Positions 7,743 through 13,634 of a stretch of DNA of 20,560 nt are shown here, piece by piece. The position numbers and the translations under genes are program-made. Each line of letters opens with the position of its first letter. The stretch's first letter is position 1. Where the stretch lies: the NCBI GenBank assembly GCA_035512595.1, contig DATKDU010000377.1, positions 1-20,560 on the forward strand, read 5' to 3'. This DNA comes from DATKDU01 sp035512595. GTDB lineage: Bacteria; Planctomycetota; Planctomycetia; Pirellulales; Pirellulaceae. The notes beneath the pieces were generated by a model that saw only the letters and a list, made by a program, of their open reading frames with translations, was not told where the DNA came from and searched no databases.

Positions 7743-8003
7743 CCCGGCCGACCGCTCGCCGCGAAGCTCCGCCAACACGGAGCGGAGGGCACTGCGGCCT
7801 TCGTCCAAGTTCTCGCCACGCTCCCAATCGACGAACCGGCGATCCCACGCCACCTGATCGACGTAGCGACGCTTCCCGTCCGGAAACATGGGATCGAGCG
7901 AGAGCACGTCGCGCAGCATCTGCTCAATGTCCGCGGGGAATGGATGCTTCCCCTGGACGAGCATGTCGGTCAGAGGGTGATCACCGGGCTTTCCGTTGGG
8001 CAT
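7737..8003 (-). CDS. Cassette-1 protein, conserved hypothetical
   Basis: 88 residues from ATG at 8003; a GTG at 8012 would add three residues. The product is soluble and charged, beginning MPNGKPGDHPLTDMLVQGKHPF and containing SLDPMFPDGKRRYVDQVAWDRRF and ENLDEGRSALRSVLAEL. The opening MPNGKPGDHPxTD resembles a group of small uncharacterised planctomycete proteins I recall; no function is known to me. The ORF fills an integron cassette: it begins 27 bases after the cassette's 5' end, and its TAA stop lies in the R'' box of attC-2, both usual for cassette genes. There is no internal promoter that I can see, so expression probably depends on transcription from upstream of the array. Confidence 0.75.
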   Translation of the reverse strand: MPNGKPGDHPLTDMLVQGKHPFPADIEQMLRDVLSLDPMFPDGKRRYVDQVAWDRRFVDWERGENLDEGRSALRSVLAELRGERSAGA

Positions 8004-8024
8004 CAGACGCACCAGCAGCGAGGG

Positions 8025-8114
8025 GCATAACGGTGACGATAACGTGGCGGCGGAAGTTGATCATCCACTTTACGAACCGGTCCGCCGCCGCTCACGTTCA
8101 TCGTCTGGTTCGGC
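8025..8114 (-). other. attC recombination site (between cassettes, attC-1)
   Basis: On the - strand: R'' GCCGAAC (8114-8108), spacer CAGAC, L'' GATGAACG (8102-8095), central region, L' CGTTATC (8044-8038), spacer GTCACC and R' GTTATGC (8031-8025). These are the canonical 7/5/8 and 7/6/7 spacings. L'' and L' pair with a single extrahelical G. The stem continues inward with nine more pairs and one bulged A, and outward with GAC:GTC and AAC:GTT. A textbook attC fold of 90 bases. Confidence 0.85.
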
Positions 8115-8450
8115 GATTTGGTTGGCATGAACATCACCGAGCCAGCGAAACCTGCCACGCCCAGTCAAGCTCTCCATTCCTACGTGCATGAATTGGCATT
8201 CAGACACGTGAACCCGATCCGCCTGGTCAACCCACTTGAAGCGAATTCGCCTACCGACATTCCAGCCTTCCACAACAATCCGGAACACCCACGACGGAAA
8301 AATTCGCACCAGCTGACCGCCTCGGCGTGAAACTTCGCCTCGAATTACGCGACGATACGCCAACGCGCGCACAAATGCAAACGGCCCAACGATTAAGAGG
8401 CCGAGCGCAGCCAGGAGTACGACGAACAGAATTGCTTCGATGACTTGCAT
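8070..8450 (-). CDS. Cassette-2 protein, single-span membrane protein of unknown function
   Basis: 126 residues from ATG at 8450. The frame is open upstream to a TTG at 8603, but that part would cross the cassette boundary, so the ATG 20 bases inside the cassette is preferred. Residues 3-29 (VIEAILFVVLLAALGLLIVG and onward) form one hydrophobic membrane segment. The rest is a basic domain with RRGGQLVRIFPSWVF, GWNVGRRIRFKWVDQ and HVSECQFMHVGMESLTGRGR, probably cytoplasmic by the positive-inside rule. The last residues (EPDDERERRRTGS) are encoded by the attC site itself, since the stop lies in the attC loop. I recognise no family. Small membrane proteins of unknown role are common integron cargo. 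Confidence 0.65.
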   Translation of the reverse strand: MQVIEAILFVVLLAALGLLIVGPFAFVRALAYRRVIRGEVSRRGGQLVRIFPSWVFRIVVEGWNVGRRIRFKWVDQADRVHVSECQFMHVGMESLTGRGRFRWLGDVHANQIAEPDDERERRRTGS

Positions 8451-8470
8451 TTGTCGGCCCCTCGTGACGT

Positions 8471-8490
8471 GCCGAACTATGTTTAGTCGG
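8471..8490 (-). other. Cassette-2 5' junction, attI-like
   Basis: The - strand reads CTAAACATAGTTCGGC here, ending in the R'-type box that matches cassette 2's own R''. The preceding bases do not fold into an attC hairpin with anything upstream. The string resembles, from memory, the core of class 1 attI (CTAAAACAAAGTTAGGC). This could be the insertion point next to a lost integrase gene, or a decayed attC. Tentative. Confidence 0.35.
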
Positions 8491-8518
8491 CTCGGCCAAT
8501 TTGTTAGGCCTGCCGACA

Positions 8519-8644
8519 GGTCAAATAACACCTTAATGCACTCACCCGGGCGCGGCAACCGAAGTCTTGGTCGGTTCACGGTTTCCGTCCAAGCACGCTC
8601 CAATGGCCGTCCGCGTTAGTTGATCCAATCGGTCAAATAACACC
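8519..8644. repeat. 14-bp direct repeat pair upstream of cassette 2
   Basis: GGTCAAATAACACC occurs exactly at 8519-8532 and 8631-8644, 112 bases apart. In addition, CCAATTT (8496-8502) and AAATTGG (8645-8651) form an inverted pair around them. I see no convincing gene between the copies. Their role is unknown. Confidence 0.6.
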
Positions 8645-8668
8645 GAAATTGGGCGACCCACAATTCGG

Positions 8669-8750
8669 AGGTCAGAGGTCCAGAGGTCAGAGGTCGGAGG
8701 CGGCCTACGTACCGAGTACTGCGAACTGGGTACGCCATCCCAAGTACCAA
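8669..8750. repeat. Two heptanucleotide arrays (AGGTCAG and GTACTGA classes)
   Basis: AGGTCAG, AGGTCCAG (8 bases), AGGTCAG and AGGTCGG occupy 8669-8697. Six exact 7-base steps follow at 8709-8750: GTACCGA, GTACTGC, GAACTGG, GTACGCC, ATCCCAA, GTACCAA. Here the array is not next to a start codon. Confidence 0.75.
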
Positions 8751-9140
8751 CTTCACGGAGGGGGTTGGTTGTACCTGACCTGACGCCTACCCGGCGGCTG
8801 GTACGTGTACAACTGTGGCATAAGAGTTGCAGTCCTCATCCCGGCGAGCTGGCGGACTGCCATTTCGACCGCTGGCTGCTGCGCAGGGGTTGATCTTTCT
8901 CATTCCGGTTGTGTTAAAAAATGTCGCCTGTGCATCGCGGGCGGCAAGGGACGTTCGGTTGCCCTAGAGCCGAAAGCGCCCAGCCCCTCGGCAGTCGGCG
9001 GGCCATCCCGCGGAGGGTCTTATAACCCCTTATATCTGGGCCGGGTGATCCGTCGTTCACCCCCCCGTTCGGGGTATTGTATTTCGGCGGGCGGCGAAAA
9101 TGACTTACGGCCAGCGGCTGGACCGCGGGGCGGGCTGCAA

Positions 9141-9566
9141 AGCGTCAGTATACATAGGTATAGATTCGACCGGCGGCCGGTCCGATTTGTCGTAAGTGCC
9201 TCTGCCAGACGCTGCATTTGGCGTTGTGGCCCAGTCGCTGGCCGCGGTCCGGCGGCTCGTTGTTCCCCTTATCACAGCGGCGGACAAACCGGCAGCCGGC
9301 GGCAAAGGGGAACGATACCGCTGTGGGAAACGTGAGCGCCCTTGCGGGCCCAAAGCGAAATGTAAATGAGGCGGCCCAGGGCGCTCGCGCAGAGCCTCAG
9401 CCGGGTGCGCAAACGCGCTATATTGAGTCCGCGGCCGAAAGGAACTTGCGGCGACCGCCAGGCAGCGTCTGTCGCTGCAAGGGCCGTGTGGACAAGAGGT
9501 TACGGATTTACCGCCGGCCGGTAAATCGTCGTAAGTACACGCCTGTCGGCGGCGCAAAGGCGCTAT
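9141..9566. ncRNA. Candidate structured RNA or decayed palindromic element
   Basis: Consecutive foldable segments: AGCGTC (9141-9146) with GACGCT (9208-9213), enclosing TATAC/GTATA (9149-9162) and ACCGG/CCGGT. Then interleaved pairs at 9262-9325. Then an 11-bp stem 9331-9341 with 9379-9389, continued inward by GGGCC/GGCCC. Then CGGCC, CTTGC and GCGAC (9432-9455) with GTCGC, GCAAG and GGCCG (9471-9486), 15 pairs in one nested arm. Then GATTTACCG/CGGTAAATC (9505-9527). The direct repeat GCGCAAAnGCGCTAT occurs at 9407-9421 and 9552-9566. It matches no RNA class I know: I looked for RNase P, tmRNA and SRP landmarks and found none. Strand is unknown, since DNA palindromes fold on both. GC-rich DNA makes some hairpins by chance. 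Confidence 0.3.
9163..9536. repeat. Diverged repeat module: hairpin plus GTCGTAAGT (two copies)
   Basis: Copy A (about 9163-9198) and copy B (about 9505-9536) share GATT, an ACCG-type stem with CCGGT, and then GTCGTAAGT. CGTAAGT also occurs once on the opposite strand near 9103-9109, next to another GC-rich inverted repeat. The copies have diverged but keep base pairing in the stem. Confidence 0.45.
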
Positions 9567-9674
9567 CAACCCAGGCTGGCAAGCCGCGGCAAACGAGCCG
9601 CCCCGCCACTGTGTTTCCGGGCGAAGTTCAAGGCTCGAGGCTGCCAGCTCACACGCATTTGCGCTGGCAACAGG

Positions 9675-9731
9675 GAACACTAAACTTGGAACACTGAACC
9701 TGGCTGACCCGTGACTCTCACCGCCTGACTA
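9675..9731. repeat. Heptanucleotide array (GAACACT class) before pepF
   Basis: GAACACT, AAACTTG, GAACACT and GAACCTG occupy 9675-9702. A looser 7-base pattern follows (CTGACCC, GTGACTC, TCACCGC, CTGACTA) to 9731, two bases before the GTG start of the peptidase gene. Confidence 0.65.
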
Positions 9732-9733
9732 TC

Positions 9734-11536
9734 GTGGCCAAAACCCTCCGCCTGCCCCCCCGCTGCAAAGTCCCCGCGGCCGACACGTGGGACCTGTCGA
9801 GCCTTTGCGAGTCCGACGAGCAGTGGGAAAAGCTGTTCGCGCAGCTCGACAAGCTGATCCCCGGCTACGAAACATTCCGCGGCAAGCTGGGAGATGGCGC
9901 CAAGTCGCTGGCCGAGTGCCTGGCGTTCGATAGCCAGTTCGACCGCCTGGCCGAGCGGGTCGGCGGCTATGCCCATCTGAAGGTGACCGAGGATCAGGCC
10001 GACAGCAAATACCAGGGGATGGTCGCCCGCGTGCAGAATTTGTCCACCCGGGCCAACCAGGCGTCGAGCTACATCCGCCCCGAAATCCTCGCGCTTCCCG
10101 AGCAACAACTGGCCGCGTACCTGGATGCCGAGGAGTTGAAGCCGTACCGCTTGATCCTCCAGCGGCTGATCCGCTACAAGCCGCACACCCTCTCGGCCCG
10201 CGAGGAGGAAATCCTTGCCATGCAGGGGGAAATGGCCGGCGCGGCCAGCAAGGCCTTTCGCCAGCTCCTCGATGCCGACATGAAGTTTGGCTTCGTGAAG
10301 AATGAAAAGGGGCAGCAGGTCGAGCTGTCGAATGCGACGTTTTCGAAGCTGCTCGTCTCGCCGAGCCGCAGCGTCCGCAAGAAGGCGTTTCACCAATATT
10401 ACACGCAGTTTACGGGCCACGAGAACACGCTGGCGGCGACGCTTGCCGGCTCGATCCACAAGGATGTCTATTACGCCAAGGTCCGCGGCTTTGGCAGCGC
10501 TCTTCAGTCCGCCCTCTTCCCCGACAACGTCCCGCAGTCGGTTTACGACAACCTGATCAGTGCCGTTCGCAAACACCTGCCGAAAGTCCACCACTATTAC
10601 GACGTTCGCCGGCGGAAGATGAAGCTCAAAGACATTCATCACTACGACACCTACGTGCCGATCCTCTCGGACCTGGAGATCAAGCGGACCTGGAAGCAGG
10701 CGGTGGAGCTGGTGATCGAGGCTCTCGCGCCCCTCGGCACTCAGTACTGTAGGGCGCTCGAAGAAGGCCTCCTCGGCCGCTGGTGCGACCGTTATCCCAA
10801 CCAGGGCAAGAGCAGCGGGGCATTTTCCAGCGGCACTTACGACGCAGTGCCGTACATCCTGATGAATTACAACGTAGACGTGTTCAACGACGTGTTCACG
10901 CTGGCCCACGAGGCGGGGCACAGCATGCACACCTGGCACTCGGCCAAGAAGCAGCCTTACCAGTACTACGACTACGTGATCTTCGTGGCCGAAGTCGCCA
11001 GCACGTTCAACGAGGAACTATTGAGTCACCACCTGCTCAAGAAAGCCCGCGACGACCGCCAGCGAGCGTACCTCGTCAACCGCGAGCTGGACGACATTCG
11101 CTCGACGCTGGTGCGGCAGACGATGTTTGCCGAGTTCGAGAAGGTCACGCACGCGATGGCGGAGGCGGGGGAGCCGCTGACGGTGCAGACGATGAAGGAC
11201 GCATATCGCAAATTGCTGGAGGCCTACTTCGGTCCGGATTTTGTCATCGACGACGAGCTGTCGCTGGAATGCTTCCGCATCCCCCACTTCTACCGAGCGT
11301 TCTACGTCTACAAGTACGCCACGGGCCTGTCGGCCGCGATTGCTCTATCCCAGCGCGTCTTGAACGGCGGCGAGAAGGAGCTGAAAGACTACCTCGGCTT
11401 TCTCTCGGGTGGCTGTTCGCAAGACCCGCTCGACCTCTTGCGTGCCGCCGGCGTCGATATGGAGAAGCCGGAGCCAGTTGAAACGGCACTGACCCATTTT
11501 GGGAAGCTGGTGGAGGAGCTGGATGGGCTGATTTAG
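9734..11536 (+). CDS. pepF: Oligoendopeptidase F (M3 family zinc peptidase)
   Basis: 600 residues, the normal length for PepF, starting at GTG directly after a heptamer array and without a visible Shine-Dalgarno. The N-terminal helical domain has the usual WDLSSLCESDEQWEK and AHLKVTEDQAD-type text, followed by SPSRSVRKKAFHQYYTQF. The zinc site is HEAGH at residues 392-396, with downstream EVASTFNEELL supplying the third ligand region. Further landmarks are YDAVPYILMNYN just before the site and PHFYRAFYVYKYATGLSAAIALS near the C-terminus. No signal peptide, so it acts in the cytoplasm, cleaving oligopeptides of about 6-20 residues for recycling of amino acids. All active-site residues are present. 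There is no evidence of an operon with its neighbours. Confidence 0.95.
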   Translation: MAKTLRLPPRCKVPAADTWDLSSLCESDEQWEKLFAQLDKLIPGYETFRGKLGDGAKSLAECLAFDSQFDRLAERVGGYAHLKVTEDQADSKYQGMVARVQNLSTRANQASSYIRPEILALPEQQLAAYLDAEELKPYRLILQRLIRYKPHTLSAREEEILAMQGEMAGAASKAFRQLLDADMKFGFVKNEKGQQVELSNATFSKLLVSPSRSVRKKAFHQYYTQFTGHENTLAATLAGSIHKDVYYAKVRGFGSALQSALFPDNVPQSVYDNLISAVRKHLPKVHHYYDVRRRKMKLKDIHHYDTYVPILSDLEIKRTWKQAVELVIEALAPLGTQYCRALEEGLLGRWCDRYPNQGKSSGAFSSGTYDAVPYILMNYNVDVFNDVFTLAHEAGHSMHTWHSAKKQPYQYYDYVIFVAEVASTFNEELLSHHLLKKARDDRQRAYLVNRELDDIRSTLVRQTMFAEFEKVTHAMAEAGEPLTVQTMKDAYRKLLEAYFGPDFVIDDELSLECFRIPHFYRAFYVYKYATGLSAAIALSQRVLNGGEKELKDYLGFLSGGCSQDPLDLLRAAGVDMEKPEPVETALTHFGKLVEELDGLI

Positions 11537-11567
11537 AGTTGGAAATGGAAACGGGTCGTGATCAAGG

Positions 11568-11573
11568 TATAAT
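11568..11573 (+). promoter_or_regulatory. -10 box for the toxin-antitoxin pair, possibly giving a leaderless mRNA
   Basis: TATAAT ends 6 bases before the antitoxin ATG at 11580, so transcription would start at or next to the A of the ATG. No Shine-Dalgarno is present. A clear -35 at standard spacing is not visible. Confidence 0.45.
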
Positions 11574-11579
11574 TCGCCT

Positions 11580-11843
11580 ATGACTCTCCACGGAATCGTC
11601 CAAAACGGCGTCGTCGTGTTCGACGGCGGCACGGCATTGCCCGACGGAACGTCCGTCGAGGTGATTGTCACTAATCGTCCAATCGGCACCGCTCCGCTCG
11701 TTCCGTCCAGCGACCCAATGACCGATGAGGAGCGCCGCAGGTTGCTGGCGGCTATTGACCGCATCGCGTCTCTGCCGCTAGAGGGATCCGACGAGCCGTT
11801 CAGCGGCGCGGACCATGACAAGGTGCTGTACGGAAAGCCTTGA
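11580..11843 (+). CDS. Antitoxin-like protein (AF2212/VapB-like) of a VapBC pair
   Basis: 87 residues. The N-terminal third (MTLHGIVQNGVVVFDGG, then LPDGTSVEVIV) is the short beta-rich pattern of AF2212-type antitoxins (DUF104). The C-terminal half is charged and probably extended (MTDEERRRLLAAIDRIASLPLEGSDE), the kind of segment that wraps around and inhibits a PIN toxin. No recognisable helix-turn-helix, so autoregulation is not obvious. The TGA stop overlaps the ATG of the next gene as TGATG, so the two are translationally coupled and the antitoxin is made first, as is usual for toxin-antitoxin operons. Assignment rests on the N-terminal pattern and the neighbour. Confidence 0.8.
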   Translation: MTLHGIVQNGVVVFDGGTALPDGTSVEVIVTNRPIGTAPLVPSSDPMTDEERRRLLAAIDRIASLPLEGSDEPFSGADHDKVLYGKP

Positions 11844-12238
11844 TGATCTTCGTAGATACCAGCGTCTGGTTCGCATTTTTCCTTCCCATTGACCCGGACC
11901 ATGAGCGAGTGCGGGCGTGGGTTGCTGCGACGAGTGGACCGCTCGTCACGACAGATTACTGCGTCGATGAAACGTTGACCCTGCTGTCGGCCCGTCGTGA
12001 ACTTAGGCGAGCGCTGGAAGCCGGCCATGAGTTTTTTCGCGGAAAGGTCGCACGCATTCAGTTCGTTGCCGAGGAACAAATCTATCGCGCCTGGATTCTC
12101 TTTCAGCAGCGCGCCGCTGCCGGCTGGAGCTTCACCGATTGCACCAGCAAGGTCGTCATCGACGATCTGGGCATTCGCACTGCCGCAGCACTTGACGATC
12201 ACTTCCGCCAATTTGGCAATGTGACTGTAGTGCCGTAG
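11843..12238 (+). CDS. VapC-like PIN-domain toxin
   Basis: 131 residues. A TTG one codon upstream is possible, but the ATG in TGATG is preferred. It begins MIFVDTSVWFAFF with the first catalytic aspartate at Asp5. Glu43 lies in DYCVDETLTLL, Asp99 in WSFTDCTSKVV, and Asp118/Asp119 complete the acidic Mg2+ site of PIN RNases. The Asp-Glu-Asp-Asp set is intact, so the toxin is probably active. VapC toxins cleave tRNA or rRNA when the antitoxin is degraded. It is cognate to the overlapping upstream antitoxin. The next gene (12294-13103) is convergent, 55 bases away, with no terminator hairpin that I can see between them. Confidence 0.9.
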   Translation: MIFVDTSVWFAFFLPIDPDHERVRAWVAATSGPLVTTDYCVDETLTLLSARRELRRALEAGHEFFRGKVARIQFVAEEQIYRAWILFQQRAAAGWSFTDCTSKVVIDDLGIRTAAALDDHFRQFGNVTVVP

Positions 12239-12293
12239 AAGGGGGCAATGGCTGGATCGGATTGGGTCTCCGAGAATCAAAAGCGGCGGCGAG

Positions 12294-13103
12294 TCACCGC
12301 ACTCCAGACCCAAGAAAATGCTCCGCCAAGCGCCGCTCCAAATCCGGCAGCCGCCGCTTGAGGCGGCGACTTAGCGGCTCGGCGTCGGCATCGGTTTGAA
12401 CGTCCTTCAGATAGGACAGCAGTTCCTCGCGCGCGGGGGGCGGGCCGTGCAGCATGAAGTGGACCCAGGCCCAGGCATCCCGATATTCCTCCCGCCCCAG
12501 CGACGACAGGTTGCTCATCGGCTCCAACTCCACGAGCCGCGGCAATCGGCCGCTATTGACCAAGGCCGCGACTGCCGAGCGGTGCGGATGCTTTTCCCCC
12601 CGCTGATCGGGCGGCACTTCGAAGTATTCGGCCAGGCCTTCGTCGAGCCACAGCGGCACGTGGTCGAGTGAGGCGTGCAGCACCGCGTGCGTACACTCGT
12701 GCCGCACGTCGATCTCGAAATCGAGCCCTTGGTAGGCGAAGACCATGCCCGGGCCGCGCCCCTTGATGAACAGCGCCCGGCGATACGGCACGCGCGGGAA
12801 GTAGTGCTTCAGGTAGGCCTGATAGGTCGCCTTCTTCTCGAACAAGAACAGATGCACCGTTTCCTCCGGCGGCGAAGTGCCGAGCAGCTCTTCCACCTCG
12901 CGGGCGAGCGTCCCCAACTCATCCAGCAGTGCCGCGTGACGCTCGAGCGAGAAATCGGCATGGCAGGCAAAGATGCCGGCCGTGTGCTCCACCGGCCATT
13001 TCTCGCCGGCCGTTGCTGCCGCCGTGCAGGACGCTGCCGCTGCGAGCACAATCGGAAGACAACGGCGCAGCAGTGCCAGCATCAGCAGGTCCAGTGATAG
13101 CAT
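12294..13103 (-). CDS. Exported gluzincin-type (HExxH) peptidase-like protein
   Basis: 269 residues. A hydrophobic N-terminal segment with small residues before GEKWPV (about residues 8-33) is a signal peptide or lipoprotein-like leader; ATG codons at 13103 and 13082 could both serve. The catalytic motif is HECTH (His135, Glu136, His139), followed by LWLDEGLAEYFE, where Glu155 or Glu159 is the likely third zinc ligand: the gluzincin pattern of peptidase MA-like and DUF1570-type proteins common in planctomycetes. The N-terminal half, with HTAGIFACHADFSLERH and VHLFLFEKKATYQAYL, matches the substrate-side part of that group. Substrate unknown. It is transcribed divergently from the receiver-kinase genes. 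Confidence 0.82.
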   Translation of the reverse strand: MLSLDLLMLALLRRCLPIVLAAAASCTAAATAGEKWPVEHTAGIFACHADFSLERHAALLDELGTLAREVEELLGTSPPEETVHLFLFEKKATYQAYLKHYFPRVPYRRALFIKGRGPGMVFAYQGLDFEIDVRHECTHAVLHASLDHVPLWLDEGLAEYFEVPPDQRGEKHPHRSAVAALVNSGRLPRLVELEPMSNLSSLGREEYRDAWAWVHFMLHGPPPAREELLSYLKDVQTDADAEPLSRRLKRRLPDLERRLAEHFLGSGVR

Positions 13104-13170
13104 CCGCGGAAAAGGGGGGAGTGTAGAAGCGGCGGGTAATGGCGGTCAAGGCGAATGCTGGCGGGTCCCT

Positions 13171-13199
13171 TTGACAGCGTTGGCGGTCGCTGCTATCCT
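13171..13199 (+). promoter_or_regulatory. Sigma-70-type promoter of the receiver/kinase operon
   Basis: TTGACA (13171-13176), a 17-base spacer and TATCCT (13194-13199): a perfect -35, optimal spacing and a 4/6 -10. It lies in the divergent gap and points at the receiver-like gene. Transcription would start near 13206. Confidence 0.7.
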
Positions 13200-13246
13200 T
13201 CGCCCCCTCCTTGGCAGAACCTTCCTCGCACGTACGCGTGCCAATC

Positions 13247-13633
13247 ATGAACCCTGGCGCTGGACATCGCGAACCAAATCTCTCCGGCTGTGTGGTCCTC
13301 GTTGGTCCCAGCGGCGACTCGCGCGAAGTGCTCACGACGGCACTGACGCAGCGCGGGCTGGCGACGTATGCCGCCGGGCAGGCGCGAACCGCTTTGCGGC
13401 TGATCCGCGAGCACGAACCGGACGTCGTCGTTCTCGATGGCGAGACGGCCGACGCGGGCGACGGCGGCATTCAAGCGGAGCTCGAAGCGCAACTGGAAGC
13501 GCGCGGCACGCCGCTCATCGTTTTGGGACGCGTCCGCGGGAAACTCTTGCCGCGGCAGGTTCTGGCCAAACCCTACCACTTCGCTCCGCTGGTCCATACA
13601 ATCCAGGAACTGGCGGCAGCCAGGGCAGCGTAG
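13247..13633 (+). CDS. Receiver-like (degenerate REC) single-domain protein
   Basis: 128 residues from ATG at 13247. In-frame GTG at 13238 and TTG at 13211 are alternatives, but TTG would leave almost no leader after the predicted transcription start. The fold pattern is that of a response-regulator receiver: VVLVGPSGDS (strand 1), PDVVVLDGE with Asp64 at the phosphoacceptor place, PLIVLGR (strand 4) and AKPYHFAPLV with Lys108-Pro109. The acidic pair normally after strand 1 is replaced by GPSGDS and the Thr/Ser of strand 4 by Gly, so phosphorylation chemistry is probably weak or altered. No output domain. It is directly followed, after a 24-bp perfect hairpin, by a histidine kinase gene on the same strand, which is its likely partner. 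Confidence 0.78.
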   Translation: MNPGAGHREPNLSGCVVLVGPSGDSREVLTTALTQRGLATYAAGQARTALRLIREHEPDVVVLDGETADAGDGGIQAELEAQLEARGTPLIVLGRVRGKLLPRQVLAKPYHFAPLVHTIQELAAARAA

Positions 13634-13634
13634 C

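Larger units (their letters stand above)
7657..8476 (-). mobile_element. Two integron gene cassettes without an adjacent integrase
   Basis: Cassette 1 (8030 down to 7657) carries the ORF ending at 7737; cassette 2 (8476 down to 8031) carries the ORF starting at 8450. Both have a short leader, one ORF and a 3' attC site. R'' of cassette 1 (GCATAAC) is the exact reverse complement of the R' box at that cassette's own 5' end (GTTATGC, 8031-8025). R'' of cassette 2 (GCCGAAC, 8114-8108) is likewise the exact reverse complement of GTTCGGC at 8477-8471. This is what excision as circles and reinsertion at a conserved G/TT junction would give. No tyrosine recombinase gene is seen on either side, so the cluster is CALIN-like (attC cluster lacking an integrase). 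Confidence 0.78.
8751..9674. other. Gene-free stretch of about 0.9 kb rich in inverted repeats
   Basis: Open frames exist on both strands, but their translations are low-complexity mixes of Arg, Pro, Ser and Gly with no domain-like text, so I call no gene. The left part (8751-9000) shows nothing definite. From about 9043 onward hairpins follow closely: GGGTGA/TCACCC at 9043-9062, CCCC/GGGG at 9063-9074, then the structures listed under 9141-9566. Confidence 0.6.

Noticed and set aside
6992..8191. Long + strand frame of 399 codons
   Set aside because: It crosses the inverted repeat, the broken gene in another frame and both cassettes, and its translation is low in complexity.
8471..8509. A third attC between GCCTAAC (8509-8503, - strand) and GTTCGGC (8477-8471)
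   Set aside because: Only 39 bases long and the inner boxes do not pair in the required register; kept only as an attI-like or decayed junction.
8803..8850. tRNA-like fragment as an integration site near the cassettes
   Set aside because: No acceptor stem or T-loop sequence could be found in 8500-9000.
9262..9527. RNase P RNA, tmRNA or SRP RNA
   Set aside because: None of the landmark sequences that I know for these RNAs could be found on either strand.
8805..9697. Overlapping open frames on both strands (for example 8805-9335 +, 9218-9697 +, 9105-9680 -)
   Set aside because: Translations are Arg/Pro/Ser/Gly-rich with no domain-like text, conserved motif or ribosome-binding site, and they cross strong inverted repeats. 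Long frames arise by chance in GC-rich DNA.
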